Positions 57,981 to 64,000 of a stretch of 64,000 bases of DNA are shown one piece after another. Origin of the DNA: Panicum virgatum (lineage: Eukaryota > Streptophyta > Magnoliopsida > Poales > Poaceae). Positions within the stretch are counted from its first letter, which is position 1, and each line of letters begins with the position of its first letter. Where the stretch lies: positions 30,887,120 to 30,951,119 of the forward strand of contig NC_053145.1 in assembly GCF_016808335.1 (NCBI RefSeq). The letters run 5' to 3'. A program made the position numbers and the translations under genes. Below the pieces are notes generated by a model. That model ran no database searches, was not told where the DNA came from, and saw nothing but the letters and a program-made list of their open reading frames with translations.

Positions 57981-60900
57981 TGTGACACCCTAGGTGTCTG
58001 TACAGTAGTTGTGTATCTATTTTATGCATCATGTGCTCATTTTACTTGAAAAATGATATTTCTGTAAATATAAAGGTTATATGTGTAAATATGATTTTAT
58101 GCAAGGTCCTTTTTATAGTTTAATTTGAATAGGGTGTGTAATTATTGCTTTTGTGGAGGGTGTTTTTGCAAAATTCAGTGCATTTATTGCTTGGCAGCAA
58201 ATTTTGCTTTTAAGTCTAAATTTAAAGTGAAATTACCTTGAAAAAAACAAAATGCCTGGAATTCAAAATCCCTCTTATGTTTTAAAAATTAGTTCTTGAA
58301 TCTTTGATCAAATAAATTTTTGCACAACATCAAAGTTGTAGATCTTGAAAAGTTGAACAACTTTCATGTTGGGCTTCAGTTTAAAAGTTATCACTGGTTT
58401 ACTTTCAGGTCCTTGGAATTTTCGGAAATTGCAAATAGGTCCCCTTTCTCCTGCCTGCTCCCCTGCTTCCCGCGCCGCTGAACCGCGCCGCGCCGCCCGC
58501 CGCCTCCCCGGCCAACTCCAACTTTGCCTCCTGCTCGCGCTGGCAGTCCACGCGTCGCGCTGCTCCTCCTCCACCGCTCTTTGGCTTCGCGCTGGCCCTC
58601 TCCCTCCCGCGCCACGCGCCCAGCGACCCGCCCGCGGCCGCCACCTCGCCGTCGCTGTGGAGGGCCCGCTGCAGCACCTTGGGCTCCCATCTTGCGCGCG
58701 CCTTAGCACCCCTGGAGACCTAGCAATGCATTCCACTCGCCCTCTCGCTCGCTCTCTACCCCAAACCTGCAGAACATCACCGCCGCCCCGCGTGAACTCC
58801 GACGAGCTCACCCCCGCCGTCGACCCGCCCCTCCGCAGCTCCTCCGCCCTCACTGACCACTCCATTAGCTGTGCCTCGTCCTATCGCAGCTCCCCAGCCC
58901 CTTCTTCTCGTCCAACCCCCACGGGAACTATCCCGCCTCCGTAGCCGAGCTCCAATCGCCGCCGCTCGTCGTCGACACCCCATCTTCAGCCCTCCTCTCG
59001 AGCTCCAAATCCACCCAGAGGTGCGCCTTGGCCTTCTTAACCTCCCACGCCCCTCTACCCTCGTCGCCGGCGCTCACTGTCGCCGGATTTGGCCAGCCAT
59101 CCTCCCTCTGTTCTTTTCCCCATGTCCAGGGACCTCGGGTTCAAATTCAAGAAAACCCGGGGGGGTTATCTGCATAGCCCAAGACTCATTTGAATAGTGC
59201 TTCAAGGACCTCTTTGTTATTTCTAGCAGTGAACTTTGAAATTCAATATCAATTAGTAGAAAATTCATAAATTAGCAAATCCAGTTGATTTGGAATCCAT
59301 GTGTCAAGCTCTATCTAGTAGGATCAAAATATGATAGATGTTTTTGGAAAGTTTTTTCTGGAAAATTAGATTTGTGTCACTAGGTAAATAAATAATAGTT
59401 GTATTATCTTTTTCTTAACTATTGCTTGAAGTCATGACTTGCAGTGAAATTTTTATGGTAGTTTGTTCTTGTAACACTAGTGTTGCTATAAAAATTTCAT
59501 GATCAGTTCTCATGTGTAACTATTTGTTTGATTTAATCCTTGTTTAGTAGACTTTAATTATGATAAATAGTTTCTGTTCATAATAAATCATGAAAATATT
59601 TTTGAATGTTCTTCTTGAGTAGATTAGCTTTTATAGGAAGTTTTAGCATCAGTGCATGAACAGAATAGGATCTAAAAATGAATCTTTCTAAACTGATGTC
59701 TGTTTTGTTTATTTTATCAGAATTAATTATGTGTAGATAAAATCATGGAAAATTCATCCCTGTGTAGGTCTTCTTTTAAATTTTGAGCTTCTGATTTGCT
59801 ATAGTTTGACCTGTGTAATTCAATATTGTTCTAGGTGTGATCTGAATGGTTGATTTGTTATGAATAATTGGCTACATGTTTTGGCATGAATTTTACAGGG
59901 TAGCTTAATCTTTCTATGTTATGTTTAGGGTAATTTTTGTTAAATTTATTACTGTTTGTGCTCTGAGTTGTTAATTTATTAGCAAACCTTGATTTAATTA
60001 CTATAGGAATCAACCACCACTCACTTTATGATGTTAGTATAGCTTTCTTGTGCTGTTGATCTTGATGCCTTGTGTAGTTAAATTTGTTGAGTTACTACTC
60101 TATAAACGATTGCCCATGTATGTATTAATTTTGTTTGCTTAGCTTCACCACATCGTGTGTGTGTTTATAATACTGTTCTTGCATTACATATAGATACGAC
60201 TGTTTTGTCGGACGGGACGTACGAGCTGATCCCGGAGTCTGACGAAGGTGATCTCGAAGCTCAAGTAAACACTGCTGAACTAACTGAAGCCCCGGACCAA
60301 AGTTCGGAAGAGCCTAGAGCTAAAATAGTTAGGAACTACCGAGAAGGCAAGCCCCGGACATAACCTATATTTCAAATTATTATCATTTACCATTTTATTT
60401 ACTTGTGCATTTACGATTCATAGGATTTGAATTGAAACCCTAGATGCATGATCCTAGGAACCTATGTACTGAACACTAAACTTGAGTTCGATTACTTGCT
60501 AAGCTTATAGGACCGGTAAAAGTCGAGTGATTGCCTGTCACTCGCGAGATTTATAGGAATCGATTGTTTACCTTCCTGTTATCAATATAAGGACGACAGA
60601 CGGGGTTGTGTTTGATATCATGACCTTATATGAGACCCCGTCTGTGTTGATGAACTTGCTAAGATCGCGGTGTGTGGTAGTGGTGGTTAAGTTTTTGAAA
60701 GTACTAGCCACATGCCGTAAATATGGTACGCGGTAAGCCTAGTAGCCGATTGGACCGGGGAGTGGATATACCTTTCACTCTCTCTTTAGAGATAGGTTTT
60801 TAAATGTTAATGTTGATCAACACTGCGACTTCAAGGGACAAGGGTGGACCTCGTAGAAGGGTGGACCTTGGAGCCCTGTAGTCGGGGAGAGTGACCCTAT

Positions 60901-61769
60901 CCACAAGCCGGAAAGAAAGGTCAACGGTTGTTTGGGAACGACCCGACGGTGTTCCAGACGTGTGTGCTAGGTTTATCCTTGCAAGGTTGAATTTCGATTC
61001 AGAATCGTCCGCCTCTCACGATGAAATGAGACTGCTTGATCCCTTTGCCACACAGAGTAATAAGAGCAACAATATTATTTATCAATCTTGATGTTTGCTT
61101 AGTTTTCTACCATGATTGGATAGTAGTTGCTTACATAGAATGGTTAATCAACTAGAATCTTGAAAGCTAAAACTTGAAAGTAAGGACATACTCTTTATTG
61201 TTTTTCAGCAAAAAGGAAAACCAGAACCTCACAAACCCTGCATAGTCTAGCTAAAGTGGGTTAAGTATACCCGTTGATGGTTAAGTCTTGCTGAGTATTA
61301 GAATACTCAGCCTTGCTGTTGAAACCCTTTTTCAGGACCAGGTCGTTAGTTTGACCTATCCCTGCTCTTTGCCTCCTGGCTGGTCTGTAGAGTGGGATTC
61401 GTCTTCGGCCGGCAATGACCTTGACGAGTGATACCTTGCTTGGGCTAGCTTGGTATACTTCCGCTGTTTTAACTCTGAAGTTTTACACTTAAGGCTTGTA
61501 TAACTGTTTTACAAAGTTTGGTTTTGTAATAAGTACTTTGAATCATATTGTAATCTTTACCTTGCCTGTGTTGTAAAATTTGTGGTTGTAATATCTCTGG
61601 ACTCGCCTTCGTGCGGGGTATGCTTGTTCAATCCGAGAACCGGTGGTTGTATCGGGACGTTACCCGACAGACCATGAATTGTTCCGTTTGAAGTGCGTTT
61701 GAGCCGGTGTTGCCTTTCTGGTGATGGCCTGCGCACTTGAGCCGGGATAATTCAGGTGGTTCTGCCACA
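57981..61769 (+). mobile_element. F: solo LTR, 3.79 kb, inside element C gag
   Basis: Starts TGTGACACCCTAG and ends GTTCTGCCACA, with perfect TSD TAAAT (57976-57980, 61770-61774). The layout matches Tekay-type LTRs: AT-rich start, GC-rich block 58430-59160, long AT-rich stretch 59170-60180, short acidic ORF 60157-60363, then about 1.4 kb to the end. No gag-pol or primer site. The ORFs over the GC-rich block on both strands show no domain and are not annotated as genes. Confidence 0.86.
60157..60363 (+). other. Short acidic ORF in LTR F
   Basis: Unbroken frame ending SDGTYELIPESDEGDLEAQ, then VNTAELTEAPDQSSEEP and REGKPRT. Its stop is about 1.4 kb from the LTR 3' end. An acceptor-like ACATATAG precedes the acidic part at about 60191-60194, so it could be an exon joined to the GC-rich block. 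No known domain. Confidence 0.4.
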
Positions 61770-61774
61770 TAAAT

Positions 61775-62541
61775 CATCCTCGAATTCAAAGGGAAGAGCC
61801 GAAGGTTGAATTTCTTCTTCCTACGACGTTCCTGGTTCGAGGGAAGGCTCGGTGGTTGAGTCTAGGTTGGTCAGCGGTAATGATTCTGACTCAATCAGCG
61901 GGACTTCCTCACAGCTTGAAGGTCCTACTAACGGGAAGGTTTCGGTGAAGGAGGTGTTTTCCAGAATACGATCTAGAAGGGCCTGTCCTTCGGAAGTGGT
62001 TTTGCACATGAACGACCCACCGGCAGTGATATCAAGCTGTTGGGTAGACTCCTTGCTAAGCCCCACCCAGAAGTGTTGAGTAACATGTGGTCGGGGATAG
62101 ACAAGTTTGGGCCAGCATGAGTTAGCTTGGAAAACCTGGCCCAGGCTGCACCAATGGACTCCTTCTCATCCTGACGAAAGTCGAGGATCTCTTTTCGTAG
62201 GGAAGTAATGTGAGAAATTGGGAAGAACGCAAGATAGAACCTGTCTCTTAGCTCTTCCCACTCTTTGTTTACTTTTCCTACATTATGGGTGTACCATTGT
62301 TTCGCTCTCTCAGTTCTTGTGCCATGCCTGTGATTGACAGACATGAGCACAGTTGCTCGAACTCTCGTAAGTGGTCGTAGGGATTTTCATCGTCAAAACC
62401 TGAGAAGGATTGTTCCCGAACCATGGCTATGAAGCCAGGGCAGAGTTCAAAGCTGGAAGCTGTGATTGGCTTCGAAGATTGTGGCGGCTCTAAGAACTCG
62501 CCCTTGGGAGCAGAGAATTCGTGGATAGAAAGAGAATCCAT
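61775..62541 (-). pseudogene. Element C gag, N-terminal and capsid part
   Basis: The ATG at 62539-62541 opens MDSLSIHEFSAPKGEFLEPP, followed by ASSFELCPGFIAMVREQSFS, the Athila N-terminal capsid sequence. Frameshifts near 62300 and 62060 move reading through RAKQWYTHNVGKVNKEWEEL, SLRKEILDFRQDEKESIGAA and STQQLDITAGGSF. F then cuts the gene at 61770. Confidence 0.85.
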
Positions 62542-62621
62542 GGAAAAAGGATAAAATAAAGAGAAAGGTAAAAGAAAGGATACACGGGCAAACTAGGTTC
62601 GAAGATAACTACAGCAATTGT

Positions 62622-62639
62622 TCCCCGGCAACGGTGCAA
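62622..62639 (-). other. Primer binding site of element C
   Basis: The minus strand reads TTGCACCGTTGCCGGGGA, an Asp-tRNA-type site with two changes from TGGCGCCGTTGCCGGGGA. It lies 8 bp from the LTR, as in element L. Confidence 0.8.
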
Positions 62640-62647
62640 GAAATGCT

Positions 62648-63883
62648 TGTTGGTATTTCTTAACTCTCACAGAGAAGTCCGCAAGCGCACGGAAATACCG
62701 TTGTAGCACTTCACCCGAAAGTATTCAGGGCATCGTATTTTCCACGAGGAATAGGAGTGTAACGGTCTTCTAACTAGTTTACCTGGAGGAAGAGAGAAGG
62801 GTGGCCTTTGGGTAGTGTGTTTGTCTAAGAGAAGAGATACTTAGCAGAGATAAACCAGCTCTCACTAGCTTACTTCGGGCACCGGCTTACTCTTGGTCTG
62901 CCAAGAGTATCCAGCTATTAGCTCTACACCCAACCCTCACGTGGGGGACTACAAAGGACGGACATGGCTGTCACCACCTGCCGCCTACCCCGACAGACCG
63001 TGGAGAAGGTATGCAAACAACGGTAACCTCTAGCCCAGACACCACGTCCACGCTATCGATTACTACTCTAGCCCTGACTCCGTCCACGACTCGAGCCTTT
63101 AGACTAGAGCAACCGTCACGAGGACGGACGATGGTCCCGCAAGCAAAAGATAACAAAAGCTTAACTCAGATAAGAACTCAACAAGTAGACGAACTCGGAT
63201 ACTTACTCGAAAGAGGCTTGTATCTACCGAGGTACAAGCAGAGGGAAGCCGACAACTCCGGCACTCCTCCCGAACTTCTCCTCGCACACTCCCTAGCCTA
63301 CTCTCTACAAGATAGCTCTAAGGTGGACTCTCCCCTTCTTCTTCTCTCCAAATTGTGTTCTAATTGAGAGGGTCTCCCCACCTCCATTTATAGCTTGGAT
63401 AGGTCGGTTCCCGCAGGAAACAAATATGGGAATATAGAGAACCACCTTTGAGTGGATAAGAACGAGCTTCCCACAAAAACTGAGGTCGATTGGCGACGAC
63501 ATGGGGCCGGCCGACCCTGTGGTTCGGCCGGCCGACCCTGTGGTTCGGCCGGCCCATGGGTGGCACCTCTCACGCCGCCTTTCGTCCTATACACTGCCAG
63601 GTGGGCCCCCAACTTGTGTGTGTCGGTGCCGGGGCTTTGTTCGTCAGTTTTCTCTGTCAAATGGGCCCATTTTGTAGGTGAGACGCGGGACGGGATCTTC
63701 TGTGTTTCTGTTGCGTCTTGTGCTTGTTTTCTCCTTATTCTGAGTGTGGGTACCTGCAAACCAAGAATCACCAAAACTCGTGGAATTGATTAGAATTAAG
63801 TCCTACAGCTACGATTGGTGGTTGAATATTATGAAAAGATGCAGGAGATGACGGTCTTATTTCTAACTTAAGGACCATCAATA
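62648..63883 (-). repeat. Element C 5' LTR
   Basis: Matches 50106-51324 but is 17 bp longer, mainly because a 21-bp unit (GGCCGGCCGACCCTGTGGTT plus C) is tandemly duplicated at about 63504-63550. Minus-strand TATAAAT at 63386-63392. Confidence 0.9.
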
Positions 63884-64000
63884 AGAGGTTGCTGAGAGCC
63901 AAACCATACTCGGCAAAGTGGACACGTGGGGTGCCGGTGATGGCAACTTTGCCGAGTGTCTAACGGCAGGCACTCGGCAAAGTTTTGAACTTTGCCGAGT

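Larger units (their letters stand above)
50106..63883 (-). mobile_element. Element C: Athila-type Ty3/gypsy element, interrupted twice
   Basis: It is flanked by TSD AGAGG (50101-50105, 63884-63888). On the minus strand: 5' LTR (right), primer site, gag, protease, RT, RNase H, integrase, a 1.5-kb non-coding 3' region, polypurine tract and 3' LTR (left). Two solo LTRs are inserted: E2 in protease and F in gag. Many stops and frameshifts leave it dead. Its own length without inserts is about 8.5 kb. The outermost base pair of the 5' LTR reads AATA instead of AACA. Confidence 0.9.
49936..64000 (+). mobile_element. K: left end of a CACTA transposon, split by element C
   Basis: The terminus CACTACCGG at 49936 is followed by an array of TTTGCCGAGTG / CACTCGGCAAA motifs: six before 50105 and four more at 63889-64000. 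This array is the subterminal region typical of a CACTA family common in panicoid grasses. Element C is inserted in it with TSD AGAGG. The rest of K, including any transposase, lies beyond the right edge. Confidence 0.85.

Noticed and set aside
58308..58983. ORFs of 185 and 192 codons on opposite strands
   Set aside because: Same interval, opposite strands, GC-rich block of solo LTR F; low-complexity Arg/Ser/Pro composition.

Overview
The window is plant nuclear DNA made almost entirely of nested transposable elements. The mix points to a grass, most likely a panicoid: Ty3/gypsy elements of the Tekay, Tat and Athila types, a CACTA transposon whose ends carry arrays of TTTGCCGAGTG, and long GC-rich LTRs. 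I find no intact host gene. The only host-like coding pieces are single captured exons in a DNA-transposon region.

Layout. (1) 1-9555: Tekay-type chromovirus B on the minus strand. Its gag-pol frame is otherwise continuous but is broken by five stop codons and by solo LTR E1 (3078-4495). Its 3' LTR runs off the left edge, and its 5' LTR is cut at about 9555. (2) 9556-14005: CACTA-like DNA carrying an ALA2-type P4-ATPase exon and one unrecognised exon; only the right terminus is clear. (3) 14006-21526: element A, plus strand, an Athila-like element with gag and protease but no polymerase and with an extra ORF behind its own TATA box. (4) 21527-33819: the 3' part of a Tekay-type LTR (H), split by the complete Tat-lineage element D (22356-33315, minus strand, TSD CATAC). 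D has dual RNase H, a spliced antisense gene and a 121-bp tandem repeat. (5) 33820-34506: unassigned. (6) 34507-35398: truncated L1-type LINE. (7) 35399-about 49850: an Athila-like LTR (A2) holding solo LTR G (36425-49728, TSD CTCAA), which holds L (36575-46285, TSD ATTAC), a complete non-coding LTR element. (8) 49936-64000: left end of CACTA element K, split by the Athila-type element C (50106-63883, minus strand, TSD AGAGG). C is itself split by solo LTRs E2 (56082-57600, TSD GTACG) and F (57981-61769, TSD TAAAT).

How the parts relate. TSDs and interruption order give a relative chronology: A2 before G before L, and K before C before E2 and F. L looks youngest, with about two dozen differences between its LTRs by eye. 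D's much shorter LTRs differ about as often. A and C share their 3' non-coding region and LTR start, so a C-type element could have supplied polymerase for A. Premature stops at conserved glutamine codons (CAG to TAG) recur in A, B, C and D, as expected from deamination of methylated cytosines. No autonomous element in the window looks able to move today.

The observations most worth following are the four-copy degenerate repeat inside non-coding element L, the spliced antisense gene and tandem repeat of D, the bZIP/WRKY-type motif cluster in the B LTR, the palindrome-rich E1/E2 LTRs, the internal promoter and extra ORF of A, and a short acidic ORF at the same position in three diverged Tekay-type LTRs.
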